A program made the translations under genes and the position numbers. Positions 11,066 to 22,384 of a stretch of DNA of 64,000 bases are shown here, piece after piece (position 1 is the stretch's first letter; each line of letters starts with the position of its first letter). This stretch comes from an uncultured Actinomycetes bacterium. Its GTDB lineage: Bacteria; Actinomycetota; Acidimicrobiia; Acidimicrobiales; RAAP-2. The notes beneath the pieces are model-generated. The model worked only from the letters and a program-made list of their open reading frames with translations, was not told the DNA's origin and made no database searches. Location of the stretch: the NCBI GenBank assembly GCA_903825035.1, contig CAIJYV010000034.1:34180-98179 (forward strand), written 5' to 3'.

Positions 11066-12403
11066 CTAGTCGTTGTTTCGCACGTGCCTTGAGGGGATTG
11101 ACAACAGTTCTCCCCTTACCTCGGCGATTAGGTACAAGGACCCACAAACGACAATCAAATCCTCATCAGTTGAGTGTTCTCGCGCTTGAGCCAAGGCACG
11201 TAAAGCGCTGGTGTGTTCGATAACCGTTTCACCGTGCTTGCGGAGTTCTTGTGCGACCAACGCCGACGGCATAGCTCGGGGTGACTCCGGAGTGCAGACG
11301 TGGAACTCGGTGAATCCTAAATTCAAGAGTGGTTGAATCATGTCCGCAACCTCGCGGCCGTGCAGCATGCCAATGACACACCGTCGCTCGCCAGTTACGT
11401 GAAAGGCACCATCCAAAGTCGCCGCTAACGCACGCATCCCCGCTGGATTGTGGGCGCCATCGATCACGATCATTGGCGCGCGAGAGAGTAGCTCCATTCG
11501 ACCGGGCATTTTTGCCTCGCCCAAGACCGTGCGGACGAGTTCGCCCCCTAAAGCACGACCGAGGAATGCCTCGCAAGCAGCAATCGCGTTCGCGGCGTTT
11601 TGGCCCTGGTGAATACCGTGCAGCGTCAGCAGCACCTCTTCGTAATTTTCGTAGGGCGTGCGCACGCTAATCAATCGACCGCCCACGGCCAGGTCATTGG
11701 CGAGCAAGGAGAAATTCTCTTCAAAGAGCCAGAGCGTTGCTCCGAGCGACTGCGCCTTGGCGGTCGCTACTTCTACGACCATCGCGTTCGTGGTCCCAAC
11801 GATGGCTGTACCTTCTGCGCGGAAAATTCCGACCTTGTCGGTCGCGATTTCACTCACCGTCGTGCCCAGTACCGCCACATGGTCGAGGTCCACGTTGGTA
11901 ATGACCGCAACATCTGAATCTATAACGTTGGTCGAGTCCCACGTGCCGCCGAGGCCGACTTCAATGACCGCTACGTCGACGCCTTCGTCGGAAAAGTGAA
12001 GGAGTGCTCCAGCGGTTAATAATTCGAAACGAGTCAGGATGATCCCAGACGCTTCTTCAATATCGCTCAATCGCTCGATTAGGGTGATCAACTCGCGGTC
12101 TCCAATGGGCTCACCATTGACCGCAATTCTCTCGTTCAGGGCGTGAAGGTCGGGGCTCGTAAATGTACCCACTCGCAGTCCAGTGGCGTGTAGCAAAGCG
12201 CTGGTCAAAGTGGTGGTGGTCCCCTTGCCATTGGTTCCCGTGATGTGCACCATTGGATAATCCAAATGAGGGTCCGCAACAACCGCAAGGAACTTTCGAA
12301 CTGGCTCAAGAGATGGAATATCGGCGTGGTTCGGCGCCACCCGTTCAAAGTCAACGTGGGCTTCGAGCCAACCGAGCGCTGTCTCGTAGTTGCGAAATCG
12401 CAC
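11066..12403 (-). CDS. folC: Bifunctional folylpolyglutamate/dihydrofolate synthase
   Basis: Mur-ligase-family ATP enzyme that adds glutamate to folates. From GTG 12403 it has 445 residues. The P-loop is [28 protein letters not shown] and the C-terminal ligase domain with DGAHNPAGM and IGMLHGREV follow. The chosen start sits 4 bases after the clpX stop; an upstream frame start at 12466 overlaps clpX and encodes an atypical Arg-rich leader. Confidence 0.95.
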   Translation of the reverse strand: MRFRNYETALGWLEAHVDFERVAPNHADIPSLEPVRKFLAVVADPHLDYPMVHITGTNGKGTTTTLTSALLHATGLRVGTFTSPDLHALNERIAVNGEPIGDRELITLIERLSDIEEASGIILTRFELLTAGALLHFSDEGVDVAVIEVGLGGTWDSTNVIDSDVAVITNVDLDHVAVLGTTVSEIATDKVGIFRAEGTAIVGTTNAMVVEVATAKAQSLGATLWLFEENFSLLANDLAVGGRLISVRTPYENYEEVLLTLHGIHQGQNAANAIAACEAFLGRALGGELVRTVLGEAKMPGRMELLSRAPMIVIDGAHNPAGMRALAATLDGAFHVTGERRCVIGMLHGREVADMIQPLLNLGFTEFHVCTPESPRAMPSALVAQELRKHGETVIEHTSALRALAQAREHSTDEDLIVVCGSLYLIAEVRGELLSIPSRHVRNND

Positions 12404-12407
12404 GAAT

Positions 12408-13664
12408 TTAGCTTGCGCGGCGCGCGCGAGTGGCCTTACGCAACTCGTACGTCGGCGAGCTCTCACTACGGACCGCAGCCGCAGTCACGACACACTTGGC
12501 GACGTCACTGCGACCAGGTACGTCATACATTGGCTCGAGGAGAACCTGCTCCAAGATTGAACGCAAACCTCGAGCGCCAGTGCCACGTTCGAGCGCGAGG
12601 TCGGCAATTGCCTCTAGAGCATCGGGCTGAAAGACCAACTCGACACCGTCCATCGCCAAAACCTGCTGGAACTGTCGAACGAGGGAGTTCTTGGGTTCGG
12701 TGAGAACAGAAATCAACATATCGCGATCGAGTTGCTGAACCGCCGCCACGATTGGCAAGCGACCAATGAACTCTGGGATCAAGCCAAACTTGGTGAGGTC
12801 TTCGGGCAGAACGTTCTTGAAGAGCTCGATGTCACCAGCTCGCTTAGATTCGACCGGCTGGTTAAAACCCATAGATTTCTTGCCCAACCGCCGCTCGATA
12901 ATCTCTTCGAGGCCAGCGAATGCACCGCCACAGATAAACAGAATATTTTTGGTATCGAGAGTGATGAATTCCTGGTGAGGATGCTTGCGACCACCCTGTG
13001 GTGGGACGCTCGCAACGGTTCCCTCAAGAATCTTTAGTAGTGCTTGCTGAACTCCCTCACCCGACACGTCTCGGGTGATTGAAGGGTTCTCGGACTTGCG
13101 AGCGATTTTGTCGATTTCGTCGATGTAAATGATTCCCCGCTCGGCACGCTTAACGTCATAGTCCGCGGCGCTCAGGAGCTTGAGCAGGATATTTTCAACA
13201 TCTTCACCCACGTAACCCGCTTCGGTCAGTGCGGTGGCGTCAGCGATGGCGAAAGGTACGTTCAACATGCGAGCAAGCGTTTGGGCGAGGAAAGTCTTGC
13301 CACATCCCGTGGGTCCGAGCATGAGCACGTTGGACTTAGCGACTTCGACGTCGTCATCGTGCAGGGGTCCGGTTTGGATGCGCTTGTAGTGGTTGTAAAC
13401 CGCGACCGCGAGGGTTTTTTTGGCCTCATCTTGGCCGATAACAAACTCGTCGAGGAAGGAAGAGACCTCACGAGGAGTTGGGAGTTCGTTCAGGACGAAT
13501 TCGGGGCGATCGCCCAATTCATCAGCAATGATTTCATTGCACAGGTCAATGCACTCGTTGCAAATGTAGACCCCAGGGCCCGCAATTAACTTGAGTACTG
13601 CCTTTTGACCCTTAGAGCAAAAATTGCACTTTAAGAGATCGTTGTTTTCGCCAAACTTTGCCAC
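12408..13664 (-). CDS. clpX: ATP-dependent Clp protease ATP-binding subunit ClpX
   Basis: AAA+ unfoldase that feeds substrates to ClpP. The 418 residues start with the zinc-binding domain (CNFC and CNEC). The AAA+ module has Walker A GPTGCGKT, Walker [11 protein letters not shown], the pore-region GYVGEDVE and the sensor region [12 protein letters not shown]. An IGF-like loop (KKSMGFNQP) for docking on ClpP is present. It lies 65 bases downstream of clpP in the same direction. Confidence 0.97.
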   Translation of the reverse strand: MAKFGENNDLLKCNFCSKGQKAVLKLIAGPGVYICNECIDLCNEIIADELGDRPEFVLNELPTPREVSSFLDEFVIGQDEAKKTLAVAVYNHYKRIQTGPLHDDDVEVAKSNVLMLGPTGCGKTFLAQTLARMLNVPFAIADATALTEAGYVGEDVENILLKLLSAADYDVKRAERGIIYIDEIDKIARKSENPSITRDVSGEGVQQALLKILEGTVASVPPQGGRKHPHQEFITLDTKNILFICGGAFAGLEEIIERRLGKKSMGFNQPVESKRAGDIELFKNVLPEDLTKFGLIPEFIGRLPIVAAVQQLDRDMLISVLTEPKNSLVRQFQQVLAMDGVELVFQPDALEAIADLALERGTGARGLRSILEQVLLEPMYDVPGRSDVAKCVVTAAAVRSESSPTYELRKATRARRAS

Positions 13665-13729
13665 TTCAGTCCTCCGACACGACCTCCGCCGTATACCATC
13701 CTACGAGAACCACACCCAAAAAACGGGCA

Positions 13730-14359
13730 TTAGGGGCGTTGGGTGATGACCTCATCAATTAGTCCGTATTCCACGGCATCCTTGGCCTCAAGAATGAAGT
13801 CGCGGTCAGTGTCTTGGGTGATTCGCTCAACGGTTTGACCGGTGTCTTGAGCGAGCATCTCGTTCAAAATGTCTTTCATGCGCAAAATCTCACGGGCTTG
13901 AATTTCGATGTCGGAAGCTTGTCCGCCCACTCCACCCCAGGGCTGGTGCAACAACACGCGCGAGTGCGGCAAGGCGTAGCGCTTGCCCTTGGTGCCCGCG
14001 GCGAGCAAGACTGCCGCCGCTGAAGCGGCCTGACCGAAGCAGAAGGTTGACACATCGGGCTTGATGTACTTCATCGTGTCATAAATGGCGAATAGTCCAG
14101 TGATGTCTCCACCGGGTGAGTTGATGTAGAGGTTGATGTCCTTATCAGGATCTTCACTCTCGAGGAAAAGCATCTGGGCACATACCAAGTTGGCAATCGT
14201 GTCATCAATGCCGGTACCAATGAAGATGATTCGTTCGCGCAACAGGCGACTGTAGAGGTCGTAGGCACGCTCGCCACGGTTCGACGATTCGACGACCGTC
14301 GGTACGAGGTAGTTCTGGAAGCGGTAGTTGTCGTTCACGAAATCCACCTTAGAGGTCAA
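13730..14359 (-). CDS. clpP: ATP-dependent Clp protease proteolytic subunit
   Basis: Serine peptidase of the Clp complex, 209 residues. The nucleophile serine is in [15 protein letters not shown], the histidine in [11 protein letters not shown], and the acidic residue in the DTDRDFIL stretch. The motif reads GQAASAAA where GQAASMGA is common, a conservative change. The start overlaps the end of tig by 11 bases. Only one clpP is seen here; actinobacteria often have two, so a second copy may lie elsewhere. Confidence 0.96.
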   Translation of the reverse strand: MTSKVDFVNDNYRFQNYLVPTVVESSNRGERAYDLYSRLLRERIIFIGTGIDDTIANLVCAQMLFLESEDPDKDINLYINSPGGDITGLFAIYDTMKYIKPDVSTFCFGQAASAAAVLLAAGTKGKRYALPHSRVLLHQPWGGVGGQASDIEIQAREILRMKDILNEMLAQDTGQTVERITQDTDRDFILEAKDAVEYGLIDEVITQRP

Positions 14360-15686
14360 GTCCAGCGGTTTGGTCAGCTTCTAATAATTCCTTGTTGATT
14401 TCCGCTCCTTCGGGGTCAACGTAGACCACGCGCTCTTCCAGCCACTTCTGGGCCTTCATCTTGGCGACCTCGGCCTGGAAAGAAACTTGGCGACCGGAAT
14501 CGTACAAATTCGTTCGCAAGACTTCGGGCTTCACGTCCATCGACAAGGCGGTCTTGACCAGTTCTTCTTCGATTTCCTCAGTACTCGCTTCGAGCTTCTC
14601 AGCCTTTACGATTGCGCGCAGCGCCAGGTCTGAACGAACCGCACGCAGGGCGTCCGCACGGAAGACTTCGATGAGTTGCTCGGCCGTTTGGCCGGTGGCT
14701 TGCAAGAAGGTCTCGATGGTGAAGTTCTGATTTGACAAGCGGTGACCCAGCTCGTGTAGTCGCTCATTGGTTTCGGCGTCGAGTAGCGCCGCGGGGCTTT
14801 CGTTTTCTGCCACCAATTCAGCGACTGCGCTCGCAATGGCCTCGCGCTTACCCATTTGCGCTTCCATTACGCGCATGCGCTGCATCTGGTCTTGAAGCGT
14901 GTTACGCATCTCTTCGACGCTCTGCCACTCGGTGTTGTCTTTCACCCACTCGTCGTCCAAAGCGGGAAGCTCGCGCTCTTTGACGGCCTTGATTTGAATG
15001 ACGTAGGAAACGTCTAAGCCGCCTGGCTGAGTTGAAGTGAAGCTGAGCTCCTCGCCCGCCTTCATGCCAACAATGAGTCCGTCAGTTTCTGGTGCGAGTG
15101 AGTTTGAGCCCACGGCGTACATAAAGTCAGACACCTCGAAGGGCTCGACGCCCTCCATGCCAACTTGCTCAGCCCGTACGTCCAAGGTGACCATGTCGCC
15201 GGTAACGATCGGACGATCAACGTCCTTGAGAACTGCATCAGTCTCTAAGTAGCGATTGATTTGGGCGTCAACCTCATCGGGAGTAACCATCGGCGAGGGA
15301 ATGGTTACCTTCAGCTTCTGGTATCCCGAAACTTTAACTTCGGGACGGATCTCAACCACGCACTCGAAGGTGAGGTTGCCCTCTTCTTCACCAGCGGTGA
15401 TATCAATATCAGGTTGGCCGATTGGATCAATGCCCGCTTCGACTACGGCGTGCGCGTAGAAGTCAGGCATCGACTCGCGAATAGCCTCGCCGCGCAACGC
15501 AGCCGGGCCACCGAGGTGCGCGATAAGTACATTGCGCGGAACCTTGCCCCGACGGAAACCCTTGATGTTGACTTGGCGGCCAACGGTCACGACCGCCTTG
15601 TCGATGGCCGCATTCATTTCGGCGTCATCGAGCTCAACGGTCAGTTTTACTTTGTTTTCGGGCAGGGTGGCAGTGGTAGCACGCAT
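14349..15686 (-). CDS. tig: Trigger factor chaperone
   Basis: Ribosome-bound chaperone and prolyl isomerase. The 445 residues have the ribosome-binding signature [11 protein letters not shown] at about 43-53. A PPIase-like middle domain (about 155-245) and a helical C-terminal domain follow. It is the first gene of tig-clpP-clpX, a widely conserved arrangement. Confidence 0.96.
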   Translation of the reverse strand: MRATTATLPENKVKLTVELDDAEMNAAIDKAVVTVGRQVNIKGFRRGKVPRNVLIAHLGGPAALRGEAIRESMPDFYAHAVVEAGIDPIGQPDIDITAGEEEGNLTFECVVEIRPEVKVSGYQKLKVTIPSPMVTPDEVDAQINRYLETDAVLKDVDRPIVTGDMVTLDVRAEQVGMEGVEPFEVSDFMYAVGSNSLAPETDGLIVGMKAGEELSFTSTQPGGLDVSYVIQIKAVKERELPALDDEWVKDNTEWQSVEEMRNTLQDQMQRMRVMEAQMGKREAIASAVAELVAENESPAALLDAETNERLHELGHRLSNQNFTIETFLQATGQTAEQLIEVFRADALRAVRSDLALRAIVKAEKLEASTEEIEEELVKTALSMDVKPEVLRTNLYDSGRQVSFQAEVAKMKAQKWLEERVVYVDPEGAEINKELLEADQTAGLDL

Positions 15687-15713
15687 AAGGGAAAACAGCC
15701 TAGTTGTTGGTGA

Positions 15714-16529
15714 CTAGCGGGTCGTCGCGAGGCCGTTGGCGAGCGCCAAGGCCACACCCACATTGCCCAAAACCTTCGTGGAGGACTCCCCCAAAAAGGC
15801 CTCCGCGCTGATACGCCCAGCGCAGCGCCGCCAGAACATCGAAACGGGCGTCGTCAGTTCCAAGAGTGGCTGCTCGCTCGAGTACTCCACCGGAACTGCC
15901 CCCTCGGGCAAGCATCGAAAGGTCATGCTCCTCGCCAGGCGACCTGACAGGTTTATTCGAATGAGCTCGCCACCTTGCAATTCAGTCGCCCCCTTAATGA
16001 CCGAGGGCAGAGTTGCCTCAAAATGAGCTATCACGACCTCTTCAGCGACCGTGTGATCATCTTCTGGCCGAAGCATCGCGTCACGTAAATCTTGCATATG
16101 AATCCACGAATCAAAGATTCGGGTTTCCATGCGAAAGCGGTAGGTCGCCGATTCACCGAGGGGCGTGGTGACTATTTGGTCGTAACCCTCTGGTTTCATG
16201 TCTCGAAGCCGGACCAGTGAACGTGCGGTTTCGATACCAAACAACCCCGGCAGTTGACGAGCCGGGAGCGATTGCATTGAGAGTATGAAGCCCTGATTGA
16301 GCACCCCAAGTTCGTTTTTGATGAAATCACCCGAAACACTCTTCGTGTCAGGGACGAACCCCTCGTTGTAGTAGCGCTCCCAGCCAAGGAGGTGGCAGAC
16401 AATGTCTCGAATAGACCAACCCGGGCACGGAGTTGGCCAGTCGAATAATTCTTCGGGAAAGGTCTCGATGAGGTAGTAGATCGTCCCCCAGGTTTCTTCT
16501 AGGGCATCGGCAATCCACGCGTCGCTCAC
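15714..16529 (-). CDS. Maleylpyruvate isomerase family (mycothiol-dependent, DinB-like) protein
   Basis: The 271 residues have the N-terminal DinB-like/MDMPI domain, recognisable from TPCPGWSIRDIVCHLLGWE. The histidine in this motif and later His residues are the metal ligands of the family. Family members use mycothiol as thiol cofactor in actinobacteria, but the substrate is unknown in most cases. A C-terminal SCP2-like portion is plausible at about 175-265. It lies upstream of tig with a 27-base gap and may be co-transcribed. Confidence 0.75.
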   Translation of the reverse strand: MSDAWIADALEETWGTIYYLIETFPEELFDWPTPCPGWSIRDIVCHLLGWERYYNEGFVPDTKSVSGDFIKNELGVLNQGFILSMQSLPARQLPGLFGIETARSLVRLRDMKPEGYDQIVTTPLGESATYRFRMETRIFDSWIHMQDLRDAMLRPEDDHTVAEEVVIAHFEATLPSVIKGATELQGGELIRINLSGRLARSMTFRCLPEGAVPVEYSSEQPLLELTTPVSMFWRRCAGRISAEAFLGESSTKVLGNVGVALALANGLATTR

Positions 16530-16585
16530 CTACAAATTCTAGGGACGCACAAGGGCATTGTGAATTTGTGGCATTGTAGATACCT

Positions 16586-16663
16586 CGGGAAGTAGCGCAG
16601 CTTGGTTAGCGCGCCTGGTTTGGGACCAGGAGGCCGGGGGTTCGAATCCCCCCTTCCCGACCA
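16586..16663 (+). tRNA. tRNA-Pro (anticodon TGG)
   Basis: A full cloverleaf folds by eye. The acceptor arm CGGGAAG pairs with CTTCCCG. The anticodon arm CCTGG-TTTGGGA-CCAGG gives TGG. The T arm contains GGTTCGAATCC. The discriminator base is A and the CCA end is encoded. Confidence 0.97.
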
Positions 16664-16702
16664 ATCGGCATTGCCTTCCCTAAGTTCAAGAGTTCGCCCT
16701 CA

Positions 16703-16728
16703 GCGATGAAGTTTCTGAACTTCATCGC
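16703..16728. promoter_or_regulatory. Perfect 11-bp inverted repeat upstream of putA
   Basis: GCGATGAAGTT and AACTTCATCGC are exact reverse complements separated by TCTG. No T-run follows, so it is not a standard terminator for the tRNA. The centre lies about 34 bases before the putA ATG, in a gap without a clear ribosome site. An operator or a structured leader for putA is the likeliest reading. Confidence 0.55.
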
Positions 16729-16749
16729 CGATTAACTAACCTCACTTTG

Positions 16750-19700
16750 ATGACAATTCCAAACGCTGGCAATACAGATTCGGCCCTCGATTACCTCGCC
16801 TCTGGCGTGGTTTCGGCGACTAGGGCAATGATCGAGAAGTCTGGGTCACTCCGTAGTCATGGCGACCGGGCGAATCAGAAGCGAATAGCCCGACTTTTTG
16901 ACGACCCCGAGGCACTTGATGTCACGGTGACCCTGACCGACCAGGTGATGCGCGTCTCTTCTAAGAAGCGCGGAAGTGCGCTTCTCCGAGAAGCAAGTCA
17001 CAAGGCCAAGGTGGCAGGTTTCGGCCCATTCAACACGTTTGGCCTTAAGTCACTCGGCGTATTATCTCGCCTCGCCCCTTCCCTCGTCCTCGAGACAGTT
17101 CACTGGCGCGTCAGAGGCTTATCTAAAGACCTCATCTTGAACGCCGAACCAGAGGCCTTAGCTAGACATCTAAAAGAACGAACCTCTGAATCCTTAGCTC
17201 TCAACGTAAACGTTCTCGGCGAAGCCGTACTCGGAGAGGCTGAAGCAAACTCGAGACTTACTCAAGTGCTTGAAATGATGTCCAGGCCTTCGGTGACATA
17301 CCTCTCGGTCAAGGTGTCTTCAATTGTTTCTCAACTTTCGAATGCCGATCCGGTTGGTTCTAGAGAACGCATCATTCCAAAACTGCGCACGATTTATAAA
17401 GTCGCTCAAGAGCACGGGGTCTTCATAAACCTCGACATGGAGGAGTTCCGAGACCTCCGATTGACCCTCGACGTCTTTTTCCATGTTCTTTCTGAGCCCG
17501 AATTCAAGTCGATGTCCGCTGGCATAGTTCTTCAGGCATACCTACCCGAAACACACGGAGCATTCTCAGAGATTGTCGAGTATTCAAAACTCCGTGTTGC
17601 ATCAGGTGGCGCCAAGTTGAAGGTTCGCATCGTCAAGGGCGCGAACTTGGCCATGGAAACAACTGAGGGCGCCATACACGGCTGGACGGCTGCGCCTTAC
17701 GGCTCGAAGGCCGACACCGACGCCAGCTACTTACGTCTCGTTGACCTGGCTTTGCGTCCCGAAATGGGAGACTCCTTGCGAGTGGGCATCGCGAGTCACA
17801 ACCTCTTTCATCTGAACTTCGCATTAGCGGTCGCTGAAGAACGTGGTGTTCGAGAAACCATGGACATCGAAATGCTCGAAGGTATGGCTAATACTGAAGC
17901 GCTACTACTCGCGAAATCCGGCCAGAAGGTCTTGCTCTACGCCCCTGTCACTCGCCCCGAGGACTTCGGAGCCGCAGTTGCTTATCTCGTTCGTCGATTG
18001 GATGAAAACACGGCACCAGAGAATTATCTGCGAGCTGCTTTTGCCATCGGCGAAGATCCCAAAGTCTTTGAGGAGCAAAAGACTCGCTTCGAAAATGCCC
18101 TAAAAGGCCGCCACACAATTTCAACGGCCTCGCGGCGGCACGTTGATCACCCACGCGTGAGTGAAGTATTCGAAAATGCGAGCAGCCTCGACTCCACAGC
18201 CCCAGGCATACTGGAGAGCTTCCGTGAAAAACTTGCAACGATTTCCAATACCCCACTCGAGATCCCACTGGTCATTAATGGCGAAGTCATTAATTCAGGA
18301 GAGTCGGTGCCCGGAACCGATCCATCGAACGAGAACAAGCAGTGGTATCGGTATTCAGTCGCCACGTCAGACCTCGTCGATAAAGCAGTGAGTGCTGCAT
18401 CATTAGGGGCAAAGTCTTGGAGCGACACCCCTGCTTCGAAACGAGCCGAGATATTGCGTGCGGCGGCTCAGCGCATAATGGATGAAGCCCCCGAGTCGCT
18501 TGCCACGATGGCGTACGACGCCGGTAAGACCTTCGTCGAGGGCGAAGCTGAAGTATGTGAAGCGAGTGACTTCTGCAGTTACTACGCCAGTCTCGCTACT
18601 GATGACACGCTCTCATCTGCACTCGGTGTCGTCGCCGTGATTCCGCCATGGAACTTCCCCTACGCAATTACCTGCGGCGGCGTTGCTGCAGCGCTTGCCG
18701 CGGGCAATGCCGTTGTCTTAAAGCCCGCGCCCGAGACGGTTGCGACCGCTTGGTTGCTCGTTAATCAACTGTGGGAGAGCGGCATTCCCCGTTCGGTTCT
18801 GCACTTTGTGCCAACTCGAGATGACGAAACTGGCCAACGGCTCATCACCCACGAAGGTGTGAATGCGGTCATTTTGACTGGTGCATTCGCCACCGCCGAA
18901 CTTTTTACTTCTTGGAAAACTGACTTGCGCCTCCTGGCCGAAACTTCTGGCAAGAACGCAATCCTCGTGAGCGCATGTGCAGATATTGACCTAGCGGTGA
19001 AGGACATCGTCTCATCGGCCTTCTCTCACGCCGGCCAAAAGTGCTCAGCTGCCTCACTCGCCATTGTTGAGCGTGGTGCCTTTGAAGACCCGCTCTTTTT
19101 ACGCCAACTCGTTGACGCAACTGAGTCACTCGCTGTGGGTCGCGGTTGGGATGCCTCAACCGTTGTTGGTCCTTTAATCCACTCACCAGAAGGCAATCTC
19201 AGTCGCGCATTCAATGTTTTGGACGAAGGCGAGAGCTGGTTGTTGGAGCCAAAGCAGCTCGATGAATCGGGCAACCTCTGGCGACCAGGGATCAAACTCG
19301 GCGTTCAGCCAGGGTCCTGGAGTCACCAAAACGAATGGTTCGGGCCAGTTCTTGGCGTTATGGTCGCCCCAGATTTTGAGACTGCGACAGCGTGGCAGAA
19401 CTCCACCCCATACGGACTCACCGCTGGGTTGCACTCCATGGACGAAAATGAATGCTCTTGGTGGATCGAGAATATTCAAGCCGGCAACGTCTACGTCAAT
19501 CGAGGAATCACTGGGGCAGTCGTACGACGACAGCCCTTTGGAGGCTGGAAGCGTTCTAGCGTCGGCCCCACCGCCAAGGCCGGTGGGCCAAATTACGTAA
19601 ACGCTTTGCGAGACTGGTCCCCTCTGCGCGACTTGGACACAGCAATAACTGGGGCCAAGCGCTGGTGGGCGGCTTCTGGAAAACAGGCCGTTGATCCAAG

Positions 19701-20127
19701 CAGCCTCGGCGTTGAGCGAAACCTATTCCGATACCGCAGGACTCTCAAGCCAGTCATCGTTCGTTGTGATTCATCGACCGACGCAACTTGGATTCGATTC
19801 CTAGAGCTCTTGCAAGATGGTTGTGGCGTCAATATCTCGATCAGTGCTTCGGACCACGTGGAGACAAGTCTTCCCCATCGCCACGAAAGCGTGGACGAAT
19901 TAGCCGCTCGTAGCGGTGAATATTCGAAGATCCGTTGGCTCAGTAGAGAAACCGCTCCTCAAGCGCAGCTATTGAGTGTAGGTATAAGCGTCGACCCTCG
20001 CCCTATGGCACAGAACGGTGAAGTTGAAGCAGCTCGATGGTTCCTTGAGCAATCCGTTGCGATAACGAACCACCGCTATGGCAACGCCAATGCCGGGCCA
20101 CGGCCAGCGTGCCCCGGCCTTAACTAG
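16750..20127 (+). CDS. putA: Bifunctional proline dehydrogenase / L-glutamate gamma-semialdehyde dehydrogenase
   Basis: Oxidises proline to glutamate in two steps. The protein has 1125 residues. The FAD-binding proline dehydrogenase barrel spans about 60-430, with VRIVKGANLAMETTEG and the IASHNLFHLNFALA strand. The aldehyde dehydrogenase domain spans about 510-960, with the PWNFPYAI motif, the catalytic Glu in LLAETSGKN and the Cys near 765 in AGQKCSA. A C-terminal tail of about 160 residues resembles the extra domain of long PutA proteins. No N-terminal DNA-binding domain is present, so it is not a PutA autorepressor. I use ATG 16750; a TTG directly before it is less likely. It abuts guaB1 tail to tail. 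Confidence 0.93.
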   Translation: MTIPNAGNTDSALDYLASGVVSATRAMIEKSGSLRSHGDRANQKRIARLFDDPEALDVTVTLTDQVMRVSSKKRGSALLREASHKAKVAGFGPFNTFGLKSLGVLSRLAPSLVLETVHWRVRGLSKDLILNAEPEALARHLKERTSESLALNVNVLGEAVLGEAEANSRLTQVLEMMSRPSVTYLSVKVSSIVSQLSNADPVGSRERIIPKLRTIYKVAQEHGVFINLDMEEFRDLRLTLDVFFHVLSEPEFKSMSAGIVLQAYLPETHGAFSEIVEYSKLRVASGGAKLKVRIVKGANLAMETTEGAIHGWTAAPYGSKADTDASYLRLVDLALRPEMGDSLRVGIASHNLFHLNFALAVAEERGVRETMDIEMLEGMANTEALLLAKSGQKVLLYAPVTRPEDFGAAVAYLVRRLDENTAPENYLRAAFAIGEDPKVFEEQKTRFENALKGRHTISTASRRHVDHPRVSEVFENASSLDSTAPGILESFREKLATISNTPLEIPLVINGEVINSGESVPGTDPSNENKQWYRYSVATSDLVDKAVSAASLGAKSWSDTPASKRAEILRAAAQRIMDEAPESLATMAYDAGKTFVEGEAEVCEASDFCSYYASLATDDTLSSALGVVAVIPPWNFPYAITCGGVAAALAAGNAVVLKPAPETVATAWLLVNQLWESGIPRSVLHFVPTRDDETGQRLITHEGVNAVILTGAFATAELFTSWKTDLRLLAETSGKNAILVSACADIDLAVKDIVSSAFSHAGQKCSAASLAIVERGAFEDPLFLRQLVDATESLAVGRGWDASTVVGPLIHSPEGNLSRAFNVLDEGESWLLEPKQLDESGNLWRPGIKLGVQPGSWSHQNEWFGPVLGVMVAPDFETATAWQNSTPYGLTAGLHSMDENECSWWIENIQAGNVYVNRGITGAVVRRQPFGGWKRSSVGPTAKAGGPNYVNALRDWSPLRDLDTAITGAKRWWAASGKQAVDPSSLGVERNLFRYRRTLKPVIVRCDSSTDATWIRFLELLQDGCGVNISISASDHVETSLPHRHESVDELAARSGEYSKIRWLSRETAPQAQLLSVGISVDPRPMAQNGEVEAARWFLEQSVAITNHRYGNANAGPRPACPGLN

Positions 20128-21570
20128 TTACCAACCGTTGCTGACGGGAAGTCCCTCGTTGTACCCAGCAGCCGATTGAATGCCAATCACAGCGTGCTCG
20201 TGAAGCTCTTCAAGGTTCGTAGCACCGGTGTAAGTACAAGCGGAACGAAGGCCCGCCACGATCTGGTCAACGATGTCCTCCACCCCAGGAGTCGCTTCCT
20301 TTATGTAGAACCTCGAGGTGCTGATGCCTTCTTCAAACAGCTCTTTCATCGCAATATCCAGAGTTGATTCCTTCGCGTTGCGATTCCTTACTGCTCGACG
20401 AGAAGCCATACCAAAGCTCTCCTTGTAGAGTCGCCCCTTTTCGTCGCGCATCACATCAGCCGCACTTTCGTAAGTGCCGGCCAACCACGAGGCAAACATT
20501 ACGTTGCTCGCACCAGCGGCAATTGCGAGCGCAACATCACGAGGGTGGCGAACGCCACCATCGGCCCACACATGCTTGCCGTGACGCCTTGCTTCAGTGG
20601 CACATTCCAGAACCGCAGAAAACTGAGGACGCCCTACGCCGGTCATGACTCGAGTGGTGCACATCGCACCTGGTCCAATGCCAACTTTTACAATGTCTGC
20701 ACCGGCCTCAATGAGGTCGCGAGTTGCTTGGGCCGTTGCTACGTTTCCTGCTACAACGGTGACGTGGCGTGAACCAATCGTCTCTCGCGTCTTGCGTAGG
20801 GCCTCGATCATCTTGCTCTGGTGTCCGTGGGCGGTATCGACGACAAGTACTTCAATGCCTAAATCAAGCAACTGCTGAACCTTGCCGGCAACGTCTCCGT
20901 TAATTCCCACCGCCGCCGCCACGCGCAATTTCCCGTTGGCTCCAAGGTTCGGCTCGTAGAGCTCAGTACGCAGGCAGCTCTTTGGCGTCATTACGCCCAC
21001 CAAAGTGCCGCTGGCATTCACGACGGGTGCCACGCTGAGTCGATTCGACTCAAGGAATTCGTACATGGCGGTGATGCCCTGCGAGTCGTTCAAACTCACA
21101 ACCTGCCGAGCCATCACTTGCTCGAGTTTGGCGAAGCGATCTTGGCCGTGGGCGTCTATTTCAGTAAAGATGCCGATTGGACTATTGGACTCGTCGACGA
21201 CAATTATCGCACCGTGGGCGCGCTTGTGGATGAGTTCCAACGCTTCATTAATAGTGTTGTTCGGCCCCAGGGTAAGTGGTGTGTCGTAGAGCAAGTGTGC
21301 CGAGCCAACGCTGTCGACAATGTTCTTTACGATCTCAATCGGAATGTCTTGTGGAATGACGACAATTCCTCCGCGGCGCGCAATGGTTTCAGCCATTCGC
21401 TTTCCTGCAACGGCCGTCATGTTGGCAACCACAACTGGGAGATGGCCGACGCCGTCAACGGTCTCAGTTGAGACATCCATACGAGATGCGGACTCGGTGC
21501 GATTTGGAACTATGCACACATCGCTGTAGGTCAAGTCGTATTCGGACCCGACACCGTTCAGAAATTTCAT
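20128..21570 (-). CDS. guaB1: GuaB1-family GMP reductase (IMPDH-related)
   Basis: TIM-barrel enzyme of the IMPDH/GMPR superfamily, 480 residues. It contains two CBS domains at about 95-205 and the nucleophilic cysteine loop [11 protein letters not shown] at about 305. Mycobacterial GuaB1 was shown to be a GMP reductase, so purine salvage (GMP to IMP) is the likely role. ATG 21570 has GGGGAG five bases upstream; the in-frame GTG at 21576 sits on that ribosome site and is rejected. It is single-gene, minus strand. Confidence 0.88.
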   Translation of the reverse strand: MKFLNGVGSEYDLTYSDVCIVPNRTESASRMDVSTETVDGVGHLPVVVANMTAVAGKRMAETIARRGGIVVIPQDIPIEIVKNIVDSVGSAHLLYDTPLTLGPNNTINEALELIHKRAHGAIIVVDESNSPIGIFTEIDAHGQDRFAKLEQVMARQVVSLNDSQGITAMYEFLESNRLSVAPVVNASGTLVGVMTPKSCLRTELYEPNLGANGKLRVAAAVGINGDVAGKVQQLLDLGIEVLVVDTAHGHQSKMIEALRKTRETIGSRHVTVVAGNVATAQATRDLIEAGADIVKVGIGPGAMCTTRVMTGVGRPQFSAVLECATEARRHGKHVWADGGVRHPRDVALAIAAGASNVMFASWLAGTYESAADVMRDEKGRLYKESFGMASRRAVRNRNAKESTLDIAMKELFEEGISTSRFYIKEATPGVEDIVDQIVAGLRSACTYTGATNLEELHEHAVIGIQSAAGYNEGLPVSNGW

Positions 21571-21766
21571 AGACACTCCCCACCCCTGCTCTCGATTTGA
21601 GAGCGCAACATAGTGACATTAGTTGGCACTTATGTGCAGCCCGGCCAAGGCAATCAAGAAGCTGGCCATATATAGAGGAATTCAGGATGAAAAGGCTGAT
21701 GCCTTACAAGCACCTATCAGCAATGGGCCAATCGGGCTCAGATGGAGAATTCGTGACGGGTTTCCG

Positions 21767-22384
21767 TCAAGGCAGGTAGCCCTCATAATTTCTGGGCTCA
21801 ACTCCGTAAAGCCTCATTGCCGTCAGGAGCATCGACCCTTCTCTGACAACCCATCCGACCCCCTCCAATCCCAAACCTTTTGCGTCAGCATTCAAGGCTT
21901 TTACAATTCTTGCCCAAACGTCAAGCTCGCCGATATAGGGAGGCTTGCATTCTTCGATTCCTTGAATGACCCGATCAGGAACTCCGGAGAGTACCGAGAG
22001 TTGGGGAATGGTTAGGCCAGCTCGCAATCTCATCTCTCGAAGCGACGCAGCCTCAGCCTCAATTTCATTTCTTCCTGAATCGCAAATTGAAAAATTGTTA
22101 GTGGCTTTCGTCGCTCTCGAACGGCTAGTCCACTCGACCCATGGGTTTTCTCCTGCTTTGAGCGAGGTAATAGATCCATCAATCCACCGCACCGTTACTG
22201 AATCCGACCGGCTTGCCGCCCATTCCATTGCAGTCTTGAGATTTAGGGAATCTCCACCAGCTTCAAAGGTCCCATCGTGTTCATTTACAACGAAAGCCGA
22301 GAAAGAATAGAACTTTAACGTGTTGGTGACACTTAGATGAGGCACAACATGAGGAGATACGTTTGAATTCCGAGCCTTCTTCAA
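21767..22384 (-). CDS. XRE-type helix-turn-helix protein, TTG start overlapping a small ORF
   Basis: The 205-residue protein is not recognised as a family. The C-terminal half, about 110-185, is an HTH_3/XRE fold (LREMRLRAGLTIPQLSVLSGV then DRVIQGIEE), so it probably binds DNA. The N-terminal half has a beta-rich segment (FVVNEHDGTFEAGGDSLNLK, TVRWIDGSITSLKAGENP) that could sense a ligand or dimerise. The TTG start overlaps the stop of a 35-codon ORF by two bases (TTGA), which suggests coupling. A later start in the first 15 codons is possible. No membrane segment is seen. Confidence 0.6.
   Translation of the reverse strand: MKKARNSNVSPHVVPHLSVTNTLKFYSFSAFVVNEHDGTFEAGGDSLNLKTAMEWAASRSDSVTVRWIDGSITSLKAGENPWVEWTSRSRATKATNNFSICDSGRNEIEAEAASLREMRLRAGLTIPQLSVLSGVPDRVIQGIEECKPPYIGELDVWARIVKALNADAKGLGLEGVGWVVREGSMLLTAMRLYGVEPRNYEGYLP

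Noticed and set aside
16664..16749. The putA-upstream hairpin as a standard terminator for tRNA-Pro
   Set aside because: No run of T follows the stem, so intrinsic termination is not supported.
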